Assembly: GCA_031771865.1 (NCBI GenBank)
Contig: JASISA010000027.1
Span: forward strand, 2,046,001-2,110,000
Direction of reading: 5' to 3'
Source: Nothophaeocryptopus gaeumannii
Lineage: Eukaryota; Ascomycota; Dothideomycetes; Mycosphaerellales; Mycosphaerellaceae
Length of the DNA stretch: 64,000 nucleotides
The notes under the pieces are model-generated. The model did not search any database and was not told the origin of the DNA. It saw nothing but the letters and a program-made list of their open reading frames with translations. A program made the translations under genes and the position numbers. How positions within the stretch are numbered: position 1 is the first letter of the stretch; every line of letters starts with the position of its first letter. This document shows, in pieces, positions 10,400 through 19,800 of the stretch.

Positions 10400-11186
10400 A
10401 TGACGACCATCGTTCCTCCAGTCCTGGCACCATTCCAACCGCCTCTTGGACCTCAGCCTCAGACACATGCTGCCGTCTACTCAACCAACCAGGTCATTCT
10501 GCGAATGAAGGAGAAAGTCTGGTCTCTCTCCGGCGATGACTTTACCGTTCAAACAGTCGATGGCGTGGACCTGATGAAAGTGAAGGGCAAGCTTGTTTCT
10601 ATCCACAACAAGAAAAAATTTACAGATACACAGGTCTGCAGATACTGCACTTATATTTCGACGTTCATACTGATAAAACCTTTCCTGCAGAACAACGAGA
10701 TTTTTACTTTGAGCGAGAAGAAGCTGAAGCTCTTCAAGAGTTTCCATGGCGAGGCGCAAGCCGGCCATAATTTCGAGGTCAGTGAATGCGATATTCCACA
10801 TCAAAGTCTGTCGCATGGACATTGTGCTGACATTGTATAACAGATCAAGGGACACTTTTCCATGGGAAGCTCAAAATCGACCGTCGAATTCATCAACAGC
10901 GCCGATCGAGCAAATGTCGAGCTACAGGTCAAGGGCGACTGGTTTGACCGGACGGCGAATATCAGCCTGGGTGACAGAGTGGTTGCGCAGATTAGCCGAA
11001 GCTTCTTCAATACCAGAGAGATCTTTGGAGATAAGCAGACGGTGCGTCAACACGATTCTGAATATTTTATTAAAAGAAAAAGGACACTGACTGGAACAGT
11101 ACTTCGTCACCGTTGCACCAAACGTGGACCTAAGTCTCATAGCAGCGATCTGCGTCTGTTTGGATGAGCGTGAGAATGAGAAGTAA
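10400..11186 (+). CDS. LURP-one-related (Tubby C-terminal-like) protein, four exons
   Basis: Exons 10400-10633, 10691-10777, 10844-11041 and 11100-11186 join in phase to 201 residues ending at TAA 11184-11186. The spliced product shows the LOR/DUF567 pattern: an N-terminal strand set (QVILRMKEKVWSLSGDDFTV), a central basic strand pair (FTLSEKKLKLFKSFHGE), VELQVKGDWFDRTANI, and the terminal helix PNVDLSLIAAICVCLDE, which corresponds to the buried C-terminal helix of Tubby-like barrels. Fungal members are small soluble proteins of unclear function; phospholipid binding has been suggested by the Tubby fold, but nothing here proves it. All introns have canonical GT...AG ends (49-66 nt). The gene stands alone. 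Confidence 0.9.
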
Positions 11187-12102
11187 GAGTCCTGATGGGA
11201 AGGCAATAGTTGGCCCAATACGACAGAACTCTATTTCTCGACGTCCACGTCTCTAGTTCTTGGGGACGGTGAACGTCTGGGCTCGATATGCTTCTTCGTT
11301 CTGCCAATAAGAGGGAATGATACCTATATGCGCTTTGAGATGACCTATGCGCGACGATTGATGACAATTTGCATGCATTACCTAGATTTTCGCTACCAGA
11401 TAGCAGCATGATTTGAGTGCGTGTACAGCAGACACATCTTCACACCTTTCGACAGACATCCGCACCATTTGCAGTGAGTCAGGCATCTCAATGAGGATCT
11501 TCCATACTTTCTTGCACAGGAGTCCGTGCATACATTATCTTGGTGGGTCCGAGTTGCCAAGACTGAGAAAGTAAGTGAATAATCGGCTTGCCCTGGTTGG
11601 AGCTGCTGTTTATACACAGCTTCCTACATCCCACCTTCCTTTCTACTTACCTGATGCTGTTAGACTCTGTCCTCGTCGCGCAGCATAGCCACCATGTAGC
11701 AAACTGGCTAAACGATTATCACGATGCTGCGACTGGGACTCATTCCGACTGATCCACGGATTCGATGAGGACATGCCTCCAAATTATGCTCAGTCCTCGA
11801 GGCTTTTTTGAGGATGTGCCATTGAATCGATGAGGACTCTTTTCTCCATTTCCTTACTGTCCTTCGCGTCAAGCTGTGTATAGATCTCGGTCCTACTGCC
11901 CGTTCTGCCACTTTCCTTTTCATCCACACAATCATATACTATACTCTGTAGTTGCATCCAAAACACTCCAGACGCATACAACACACCAACAACTGAGATA
12001 CCCAAACCAACAACTCAAACTATCTCAAACAAACGACAACCAACCATACCGACCACTTCTACTTCAACCTACCCAAAACCAATCTCATCGTCCGAGATCA
12101 AA
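11187..12102. other. intergenic, promoter of the repeat-protein gene
   Basis: These 916 nt have no convincing gene; the short frames on both strands are unrelated to known families. The last 200 nt are A/C-rich (repeated CAACAAC and AAACAA tracts), like a fungal 5' leader. TATACTATACTC-like sequence near 11935-11945 could be a core promoter element. Confidence 0.45.
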
Positions 12103-12777
12103 ATGGGTGTCCACAACGATTCCCGCAAGGCCGTCTCTTACCGGTGTCTGTCTCGAGCAAGCGAGCGACGCTCACCCGCCCCTGTCTTGAGCTCCATCAC
12201 CTTCGAGGGCAAAGTCATCTACCGCGATGCTGAGCGCCAACTCCTGGATGCCAACGTCGATGCCGCCCTGGACAGAGCCCCGTCGACCCGGGTCCTTCGA
12301 TCAATGACTTTCGAGGGCAAACTCGTCGGCGGGTACATGTACCACGACGCTCGGCAGGGAGTCTTGCGCGCCAAAGTCAAGAAGGCGTTCGAGAAGTATC
12401 CGACCAGGAGGGTTGCCGCTCGGGTGTTGAGAAGCCTTACCTTCGAAGGCAAGCTCATCGGCGGATACCTCTACCAAGACGCTCGGCAGGAAGTCCTTCG
12501 CACCAAACTGAAGAAGATGATGGAGAAGTATCCGAGTACACGACGCTCACCTACTCCGGTGTTGAGAAGTGTCACCTTCCAAGGGGCTCTCGTCGGCGGG
12601 TACAAGTACCACGACGTCAAGAAGGAAGCCCGTGCAGCTTTGGACAGATTCGTGGAGGAGTATCGCACGAAGGAAGTGAAGCTCGAAGAGGAGAATGATG
12701 ATGAGGAGCGGGACGTTACCAAGTTGTCGCCGTGGGTGGATGTAATGCGGGAGGATCTGAAGGAGGAGATGGAGTAG
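12103..12777 (+). CDS. lineage-specific protein of four internal repeats
   Basis: A single exon of 224 residues with ATG at 12103 and TAG at 12775-12777. I do not recognise a known family. Four homologous units begin with a VLxSxTFEGK-like segment at 12184, 12292, 12424 and 12559 (36, 44 and 45 codons apart). Units 2-4 carry a GGYxYxD motif, and in all units a basic/hydrophobic helix follows, as in VLRAKVKKAFEKYPTRR. Unit 1 is shorter and lacks GGY. The C-terminus turns strongly acidic and helical (KLEEENDDEERD, REDLKEEME). There is no signal peptide or membrane segment. Oddly, the frame stays open for another 46 codons after the TAG, ending with six 12-nt repeats (12841-12912) and TGA at 12916-12918; see findings. 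Confidence 0.7.
   Translation: MGVHNDSRKAVSYRCLSRASERRSPAPVLSSITFEGKVIYRDAERQLLDANVDAALDRAPSTRVLRSMTFEGKLVGGYMYHDARQGVLRAKVKKAFEKYPTRRVAARVLRSLTFEGKLIGGYLYQDARQEVLRTKLKKMMEKYPSTRRSPTPVLRSVTFQGALVGGYKYHDVKKEARAALDRFVEEYRTKEVKLEEENDDEERDVTKLSPWVDVMREDLKEEME
12184..12690 (+). repeat. four tandem protein repeats of 36-45 codons
   Basis: Units start at 12184, 12292, 12424 and 12559. They align at the protein level on V-L-x-S-x-T-F-(E/Q)-G, then G-G-Y-x-Y-x-D, then a basic helix. At the DNA level TTCGAGGGCAAA or TTCGAAGGCAAG recurs in three units, suggesting fairly recent duplication with divergence. Confidence 0.85.
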
Positions 12778-12918
12778 GGAGGGCATGAAGAGGAAGTGGA
12801 TGAGTTGCGCTTGAGAAGGGCTGGAGCGATGGTGTTCTTGGAAGGCATCTTGGGCGGTATTTTGGGAGGCATTTTGGAAGGCGTATCGGAAGGCATCTTG
12901 AAAGGCATTTGGATCTGA
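12778..12918 (+). other. in-frame open extension after the TAG
   Basis: After the stop at 12775-12777 the same frame has 46 sense codons and then TGA at 12916-12918. The first part is acidic and helical (GGHEEEVDELRLRRAG), continuing the style of the protein before the stop. The second part is a Gly/Ile/Leu peptide from 12-nt repeats. It could be read through, be a relic of a longer protein, or be 3' UTR. Confidence 0.45.
12841..12912. repeat. six imperfect 12-nt tandem repeats
   Basis: Six consecutive 12-mers of the form GAAGGCATCTTG, with variants. Read on the plus strand in the frame of the upstream gene they encode EGIL-GGIL-GGIL-EGVS-EGIL-KGIW. Read on the minus strand they encode a Lys-Met/Ile-Pro-type four-residue repeat. 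The period of four codons keeps both frames open. Confidence 0.85.
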
Positions 12919-13961
12919 GCAGCAAAGAGTCATGTAATGTGAAATTGGTCAAAAACCTCACCTTGTCGTCTCATGTTGTACTAGGGGTGTGCTGCGCTTT
13001 GCGTTGCCGCCTCAATGACCTATGATCGTCGTTGAGATTTGGAGATGGCCTATGTATCCTCACTTCGTCTTGCGGTCTCGGCTTTTGGGCGAATTGTTGC
13101 ATCTTTCCAAATGAGTTCAGGAAATGGATTTGTCTCTACCTCACCTCGCATTCTTTCTCAAGTTATGCTGGGAGCGCTCTGCTCAACGAATCGGTGGCGG
13201 GCGTCCCAGCTGGCTTTGACATCGAGAGAGAGAGCAAAATGTCCACGACTCACCCCACCGAGTTCTCAGCTTCCTTCGTGGATGCTATGCCGTGCTCCTC
13301 CACCTCTTGGGGTCCTCGAGTAGTCTCAAGACTTCGAGATACAACATGTGTAAACATCTCACCTCGTTCTCCATTTGGCTGCTACAAGCCACGTTGGTCG
13401 TCTCGGATCCCGTCTTTTGTACTCTTGTACTCTTGTACTCGGCGACGGCGCTGTGAGGTGAGTCGAGAAGCGGTGTGGGCGAATCACTCAATGCCCGCCT
13501 ACACTTCGCACGAGCACTCCCTACAGCGCCATAGCACCTCACTTCTTCAACCTCATGAAGCGACTCAGAGATGATGGACTGAATGCACAATCATCTTCTG
13601 CAGTCATCCCTGCCGTGACTGCTCTCCCGCGGCTTGATGTGCCCTCTTCTTCTTGTCGCCAAGCTCTTGTGACTCGATCATCGTCTTCTGTGTGCTACAC
13701 GTCGCCATGGACACACCTCGATCATCACTCCTGCTGATGAATGGTTTGAAATCGAGAAGGGAGATGTTCGGGAAGGGCTCGGCCGGCTATGGGATGGAAT
13801 GGAATCCATCAATGGATGTTGTTCGAACCATGGCGTGCTGCGGGCCGGGTCCGATTCAACTCCACCATCACTGGCCTCGGCTGACTGTACTTGTGTACGT
13901 CGTAAGTCATTACAACTTCCTGCATACATTCCTTACTTTCTTTGCTTCTGCGTGTACAGAG
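12919..13961. other. intergenic region with leader of the riboflavin gene
   Basis: No gene is convincing here. Open frames at 13032-13574 and upstream in the frame of the next gene have no family resemblance. A three-copy TTGTACTC octamer lies at 13417-13440. A likely 5'-UTR intron of the next gene runs from a GTAAGT donor at 13902 to a TACAG acceptor ending at 13959, two bases before the chosen ATG. Confidence 0.5.
13417..13440. repeat. three perfect 8-nt tandem copies
   Basis: TTGTACTC occurs three times in a row. It is a short intergenic microsatellite with no evident function. Confidence 0.8.
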
Positions 13962-15158
13962 ATGCCTGACTTCCCAGCGCTGGCCTCGCCGGCCTTCACG
14001 CCCGCCTCGTCGCCGAAGCAGAATGAACACGAGCGCGATAACAATGTCTCCGACTTGGACCTCGAGGCCGACTTTTCCACCAGCTCCGCCGCCCCGCCTC
14101 CATTAGTCAGTCCTGCCTTCACGCCGCCGCGTACCCCCTTCCACGATGGCCAGCGACACGACAGATTGCCCAAGAGCGTACCTCATACCCACATCGCAGA
14201 AGACAATGCAGAAGATGCGGAGCCCAAATTACTTCCCAAACTACCCGAAGTGACTTGCGAGGTGCGGGCAAGAATACCTACAACTACTGGCCAGGAAATG
14301 TTCTTGCACCTATACCACAATGATGTAGACAACAAGGAGCATCTCGCGATTGTCTTTGGACCGTATATTCGCAGTAGGAGCTTAGATGCACCCAGGCTCG
14401 GCGAAACGGAGAGAGACCGGATGATCAGAGGGGCTTATACCGGCACACTTTTTCCTGGCCGAACACATAGTAGGCTTGAGCAAATCAGAGAAGATGCTGG
14501 TGTAACTCCCAGACCGCAATCGCCTCAGCCAAATGGCCTGTCTTCGGAGCGACCAGAGCAAAATTGGTCGTATACCTCATATCCAGCGGAATTGGGCCCG
14601 CCTCTGGTTAGGATACACTCTGAATGTTATACCGGCGAGACTGTTTGGTCAGCTCGCTGCGATTGCGGCGAGCAGCTTGACGAAGCAGCTCGCTTAATGT
14701 CTTTGCCCAACCCTTCGACGCCCAGTACACCAGAGACCGAGAACTCAACAGTGCGTCTGCCATCATCTGGAGGCGTCATTGTATATCTCCGCCAAGAAGG
14801 ACGGGGCATTGGGCTTTCGAGCAAGCTTAAAGCATACAATCTGCAAGATCTGGGCCATGATACGATGGAGGCCAATATCCTTCTCAATCATCCCGGAGAT
14901 GCTAGATCATACGGCTTGGCGACTGCGATTCTCCTGGATCTTGGTCTCGGCGGTGAGCGAGGTATCCGCTTGCTCACGAACAATCCAGAGAAGATTCGCG
15001 CCGTTGAAGGACAAAATCGGGAAGTGCGCGTGGTGGAGCGTGTCCCTATGATCCCTCTGGCCTGGAAGACTGGGGGAAAGGAGGGCATCAACAGTCCGGA
15101 GGTCGAGAAGTACATCTCCACCAAGATTGAGAAGTTCAAGCACATGTTCTCGTCATGA
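13962..15158 (+). CDS. RIB1: GTP cyclohydrolase II (riboflavin biosynthesis)
   Basis: I start at the ATG at 13962 (MPDFPALAS), directly after a probable 5'-UTR intron; upstream in-frame codons look non-coding. The product is 398 residues. Residues 1-105 are Pro/Ser-rich and poorly conserved; the rest is the GTP cyclohydrolase II domain. The zinc site is intact: HSECYTG then CDCGEQ give three cysteines with family spacing. The active-site segment YLRQEGRGIGL is followed by LQDLGHDTMEAN, and LLTNNPEKI is present. The enzyme opens the imidazole ring of GTP to give 2,5-diamino-6-ribosylamino-pyrimidinone phosphate, formate and pyrophosphate, the first step of riboflavin synthesis. A serine-rich insert (about 245-265) splits the domain after the zinc site, as in other fungi. 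Confidence 0.93.
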   Translation: MPDFPALASPAFTPASSPKQNEHERDNNVSDLDLEADFSTSSAAPPPLVSPAFTPPRTPFHDGQRHDRLPKSVPHTHIAEDNAEDAEPKLLPKLPEVTCEVRARIPTTTGQEMFLHLYHNDVDNKEHLAIVFGPYIRSRSLDAPRLGETERDRMIRGAYTGTLFPGRTHSRLEQIREDAGVTPRPQSPQPNGLSSERPEQNWSYTSYPAELGPPLVRIHSECYTGETVWSARCDCGEQLDEAARLMSLPNPSTPSTPETENSTVRLPSSGGVIVYLRQEGRGIGLSSKLKAYNLQDLGHDTMEANILLNHPGDARSYGLATAILLDLGLGGERGIRLLTNNPEKIRAVEGQNREVRVVERVPMIPLAWKTGGKEGINSPEVEKYISTKIEKFKHMFSS

Positions 15159-15858
15159 GCGGTCGAGGTGCTCGAGTACGCATCAATCTGCGACAGGGAG
15201 AACTGGCCGCATTCACTGTTACAGGATTTGTGCAGCCGATGCGAACTATTCTCTCGATTGTCCTCTTCAGACAGCTATCGTCGCGAGAACGCATTCAGAT
15301 GCCAACGAGCCCTACAAGTGGAAACACTGTGGCTCTGTGCCTGATCACCAGCAACGATCCTTGGTTTGCTTGAAGATGCCTTCCCACATCTGCCCGCCAA
15401 GACAATTGGTGCCGAAGGATGTCCTCTCCTCCATGAGGTACTAGGTAAACATGGAGGCTTGCAACTTGATGTTCTCGCCTGGAGTCCGGCCATGAACACC
15501 CTGCTCTGCCCGCACTACCCCACCTTTGGGCTCTTGCGCGCGGAGGCACCTGTTCACGAATCCTTGTAACCCTGCGGTTCCTGAAAGCTTCTCGGGACCT
15601 ACCAGAGACAAGGGTCCTGCAAGACGATCGTATCCGTCAGAGCATAGCCGAAGACTATGTGCCTCAGGACGGCGGCTCCACTTCGGTATTGACCATTAAC
15701 GGAGAGGGTAATCCAAGGCTGCGGCAGACTTGGAGGTTGCGACTGTGGAACGCGTCGACTACTCTTTCATCTCAATCTGAGCTCGAGTCTGTCCAACCGG
15801 ATCAGATCTGATTGGAGCTGTGTCTACGCATCACCTCTATCGCGACACCCAATCAAGA
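15159..15858. other. intergenic, no gene seen
   Basis: This is the 3' flank of the riboflavin gene. Overlapping open frames on both strands (for example 15127-15444) show no family resemblance. Confidence 0.45.
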
Positions 15859-15868
15859 TATATAAAAT
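15859..15868 (+). promoter_or_regulatory. TATA box of the small gene at 15919
   Basis: TATATAAAAT lies 50-60 nt upstream of the ATG at 15919, the right side and a plausible distance for a short leader. It is the clearest TATA element I noticed in the window. Confidence 0.5.
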
Positions 15869-15918
15869 AGCTATCGAGCGACTACGTAGTCTTCTCATTC
15901 GCATCCCTATCTGCTGTC

Positions 15919-16355
15919 ATGCCCGTCGGTGGTGCTGGTTTGTGCCTGAAGTTGTCGGACTTTTTACGTGCGTGCATCAAGATTCACCGAATCGCAACCC
16001 CCTGTCTCAGGCAGCCTCACGAGCTAATGTTTGTAGGACTTCCTTTCTTTGAACTCATCCACACTACAGAAAGCAAAGGCTGCGAACAGAGACCGCCATG
16101 CGTCGGTCACTTTGTCGGGCCGACCAACGAGACCACGATCAATAGTATCTACAGCGGACGGCATATTGCACAAACATCTATGCCTACCGAGACGATTCTC
16201 CTACCTCAGGTAAGCTTCCTGTCTTTGTTTGAACCGCATGGACAGACGGCTAATTGCGTATGCCATGCAACGGGTAGAGACGTGCGAGCGCGGATGGCTG
16301 CTCACGGCCTCTGCACGATGCAGTTGCCAGGCTCAGGCAAGCTTTGCAGTCTTAA
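15919..16355 (+). CDS. candidate small spliced gene, 99 residues, unknown
   Basis: Exons 15919-15967, 16037-16209 and 16278-16355 join in phase into 99 codons plus TAA. Intron 1 (69 nt) has donor GTGCGT and a GCTAAT branch-like site before TTTGTAG. Intron 2 (68 nt) has donor GTAAGC and GGCTAAT before GGGTAG. A TATA box sits 50-60 nt upstream. The predicted product starts MPVGGAGLCLKLSDF and ends in a basic amphipathic helix, RPLHDAVARLRQALQS. Intron 1 is a multiple of three and has no stop in frame, so its retention would give a 122-residue form. I recognise no family, and there is no clear signal peptide. Coding status rests only on splice-signal and phase agreement, so it remains a candidate. 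Confidence 0.38.
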
Positions 16356-16837
16356 CTCGCAGCGTCTCTGAGTCTGCCAATTGCCTATACATGCAGCGGC
16401 TTTCGAACTTCAAACGCGAAGAGGCTCATGGGTAATTGCATGTTGATTCCAGCTTCGCGGCCTCCTGCAGATTTCAAGGGGCAGAACACGTGTTAGCCAC
16501 TGTCTCAACCTGCAGCTGCAGCGTTCATTGTCTTAGACGCACGTTTGCTGGATCTCATGTCTTGCTTGCGAATTCGCGACGGGATCTGGATGCCTGCGAT
16601 CTGGCGGATATATGCCCAGTGGAATGCTCACTTTGGCCATTCTTCCTTCACCAACCATTGCTTTCTCAAGATCTGATAGAAACCTCACAAGCACACTGCC
16701 TACTTGTTTCTGAAGTTTCCGCGGATCAAACGACCAACCGAGCGAACGAACACAAGCACTGCGTGAGGACAAGATCTACAAAAAGATTTTCAAAAGTCCA
16801 AGTGTACAGAAAGAATCAAGAAGGGTCTACAGAAAGA
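16356..16837. other. intergenic, Argonaute promoter and leader
   Basis: The Argonaute frame is open through most of this stretch, but the encoded sequence is Cys/Ser/His-rich with no conserved look and it lacks an ATG of good quality. I treat it as promoter and 5' UTR; the final 100 nt are A-rich, like a leader. Confidence 0.5.
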
Positions 16838-19800
16838 ATGCCTCCAAAGGGAAAGAAAAATGACAAGCCTCTAAAGGAGGTCTGTCTCCGCTGCCCAGAG
16901 TCGGTGGCTGACATGAACGCCGCCAAGCACCTGAAGGACATCAACGGTCTAAGGATGTGTCAAGAGGAGCACTCCGATAGTCTGACTGAACTCTGGCCCG
17001 GCTTCATCGCTCATAACGAAGCCAACTTTCAAGTCCCTGCTCAACTTTCTCCCGAAGACGGCTGCCGCAATCTCCTCCACTTTGTCAAGAAGCAAGCTGT
17101 GGACTGGTACAACACTGTTAAGACCCAGCTCGTGGCCGATGGCAAGGGTGCTCAAGTCGCTTTCATCAACATGAAGAAATCGACTCTTAAGTATGAGAAC
17201 ATTCATGTCACCAAAAATGTGCTTGAGCACGCTGCGAAGACTGTCTATAAGCCTCGCAGCAAGGAACAGATCGCCATAGACAAGAAGGCTGAGAAGGCTG
17301 GCAAGGGTGCGAAGAAGAGTCCTGAGCCTGCTGTTGTCACCGGCGGCAGCATGCAAACATCGAAGCCCACGTGTCAGGAGAGCAAGGTCATCGACCCAAT
17401 TGTGAACCCTTCGATCGCTCCAGCTATCGCACCTTCCTCAGCATCTACTCCTCAGGCACCAAAGAGCGGCGATTCTTCTGATCAAAAGACTTTGGGTCAG
17501 TTGACTGAGCAAGTTGCCAGCATGTCAGTCGACTCAAACCGCACTACTCAGCCGCACTTGCATCGTCTTGCCAAAGCTCCAGCTCAGCCAAAAGACAGTT
17601 CCTCAAACACTGCTGGTCAGCAAGCTGTATCTCAGACTCGCAACCCAGTTGCACCGCCCAAGTGGAACCTGCAGAATCCGACAGTACCAGCAGAGTCGCG
17701 TGTGCCGAACAGACCAGGACAATTGAACGATCGATTTAACAAACTGGATGACAAGGTCACTGGTGAGCGCATGGGATCTCTGCAGCAAGGAGAAGCCAAG
17801 ACCCGAGTTATCACAAACTACGTCCAAGTGACCGGACTTCCGAAGCAAGTTTTCGAATACATTGTCAAATACGGCTCAATCGACGAGAGAGTATCTGATG
17901 AGGAGGACCTCAAGCGCTCTCAGAAGGAGCAGATCTTCGAAGCCCTTCGCCAGAACGTTCCGCCTTTCAACCAGAACGTCGACTATGCCACGGATCTCAA
18001 CATGGTGTGGTCTCTCAGGCCGCTCGTTGGTACCAACCCGGTCAATGGTCAGATCTTCGCAACTGGTCAGGTCAACTTCGAGAAGCTCAGCGGCAAGCCG
18101 GAGTCCATTGATGATGTCCAATTCGAGTTCAACCGTCACATCGTCTTTCGCTCGGGTGACGTTCTCGACCCAAAGGAGCTTGTTGACACATCAATGACGG
18201 ACGAGAAAGGTGCGGCAGTCCACATCACGGCCTTGAATGCTCTTCTGTCTTCGCAGGTTTCCGCGGGCAATGGCAACGCCGTCATCTCCACTGGTCCAAA
18301 CAAGTTCTACGCTCATGGTGATTACAACTCATTCGGTGGCTTGCAAGGTCATCGAGGGTACTTCACATCAATCCGTCCAGGCACTGAGCACGTTCTTTGG
18401 AACGTTGGTACCATGGTTGGAGCTTTCTATCGCGCAACCAAGGTGTCCGAATTTATGAGAACTATTCGCAATGGTGCATTCTTCGAGTACGGCGATCGAG
18501 AAGGCCGTCTCCAGAAGCTTCTTGTTGGCCGGAGTGTCAAGATCCTGTACAAGCGCGCCGAGCAACCTGGCTACAATCCCAATGTTGATACCCACCGTCA
18601 CCGCATCGTCACTGAGCTGGGCAAAAAGCCAAGCCAAGAGACTTTCGTTGATGGCAACGGCCAGCGCGTCACTGTCCGTGATTACTTCGTGAAGACACTG
18701 GGTGCGTCGCCACCAGATGAGCAGTGGCCATGCGTCAACGTTGGTCTGAAGAAGTACAAGAATGCCCAGAAGACCCAAGTCAATGACAAGACGAACGGCA
18801 AGCAGATTTGGATTCCAGCCGAGTATCTTCAGATCGATCCCGACCAGTTTTTCGGTCGTCGACTCGCAGCACCTCACATGACCGAGATCGGCAAAGTCGC
18901 AGTCATTCCACCAGCTACAACCCTGACCAAGATCCTCACGAGCGGCTTTCAGCTCCTTGGTCTTCATGGCAACAATGCCTTCGCAGGTCTTGGTGTCACT
19001 ATGACAGCGCAGTTGCTCTCTATCCCGGCACGTATGCTGAAGGAGCCTCGAATCGCGTATCGCCAGAAGGGCAAACTGAAGATGACGGACTCTAAGGGTG
19101 CTTCATGGAACTTCAAAGATGTTCACTTCTATCAGTCGGCAACGGCTACCTCGCAGGTTGTCACATTCGATTTCCGAACGAGCTTCAACGGAGGTCCTCA
19201 AGAAACCTTGGCTAAGACCATGACCATTGCCATGCAGAAGACCGGCATGACCGTGCCAGCTGCCGACTCGCGCAACTATTGGTGGTCTGGCGACGTTAAG
19301 CGCCTTTCGAACGGCGGACCTGAATGCGCAGCAAGTGCTTTCTCAGACGAGGATCTTGCACATCTCATGGCTGCTCGTCAGCTCGGTGGCGATAAGCCCG
19401 GACTCAGCATTGTTATTCTCGAGGAGAAAGGCGACAGCGAATCTTATGCGACCGTCAAGCGTGTATTCGACCAGCGCATTGGCTCGCATACTGTGTGCAT
19501 CACTTCGAAGAACCTCAGCAATAAACACGGCCCCACTCCCTCGCCCCAGCTACTGGGGAATCTGGCTCTGAAGTACAATCTGAAGCTTCGTGGCATCAAT
19601 CACCTTCCGACCGACGATCAGGGTGTTTCCAAGCTTGCTTCAATCCTTGGTCAGAACATTATGGTCGTGGGTGCCGATGTCTCGCATGCGCCCAGCGGCA
19701 TGAGTCATTGCCCATCGGTTGCTGCAGTCGTCGCCAGCGATGACAACACTTTTGCTCACCTCCCTGGTTCAATGCGTCTCCAGCCATCTCGACAGGAGTA

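Noticed and set aside
12742..12777. 36-nt mini-intron that would remove the TAG of the repeat protein
   Set aside because: It has GT...TAG ends and keeps the frame, but is shorter than any other intron here and has no branch site; it stays only a formal possibility.
12471..12908. Minus-strand ORF with Lys-Met-Pro repeats
   Set aside because: It reads the 12-nt repeat and the coding repeats backwards; a period of four codons leaves every frame open, so openness is no evidence of coding.
13653..13961. Upstream extension of GTP cyclohydrolase II by about 100 residues
   Set aside because: The segment spans a GTAAGT...TACAG intron-like stretch and the encoded residues are not conserved; the ATG right after the acceptor is better.
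16436..16837. N-terminal extension of Argonaute by 134 residues
   Set aside because: The start would be a TTG, and the encoded sequence is Cys/Ser/His-rich with no conserved look; the ATG at 16838 has an A-rich leader and a plausible N-terminus.
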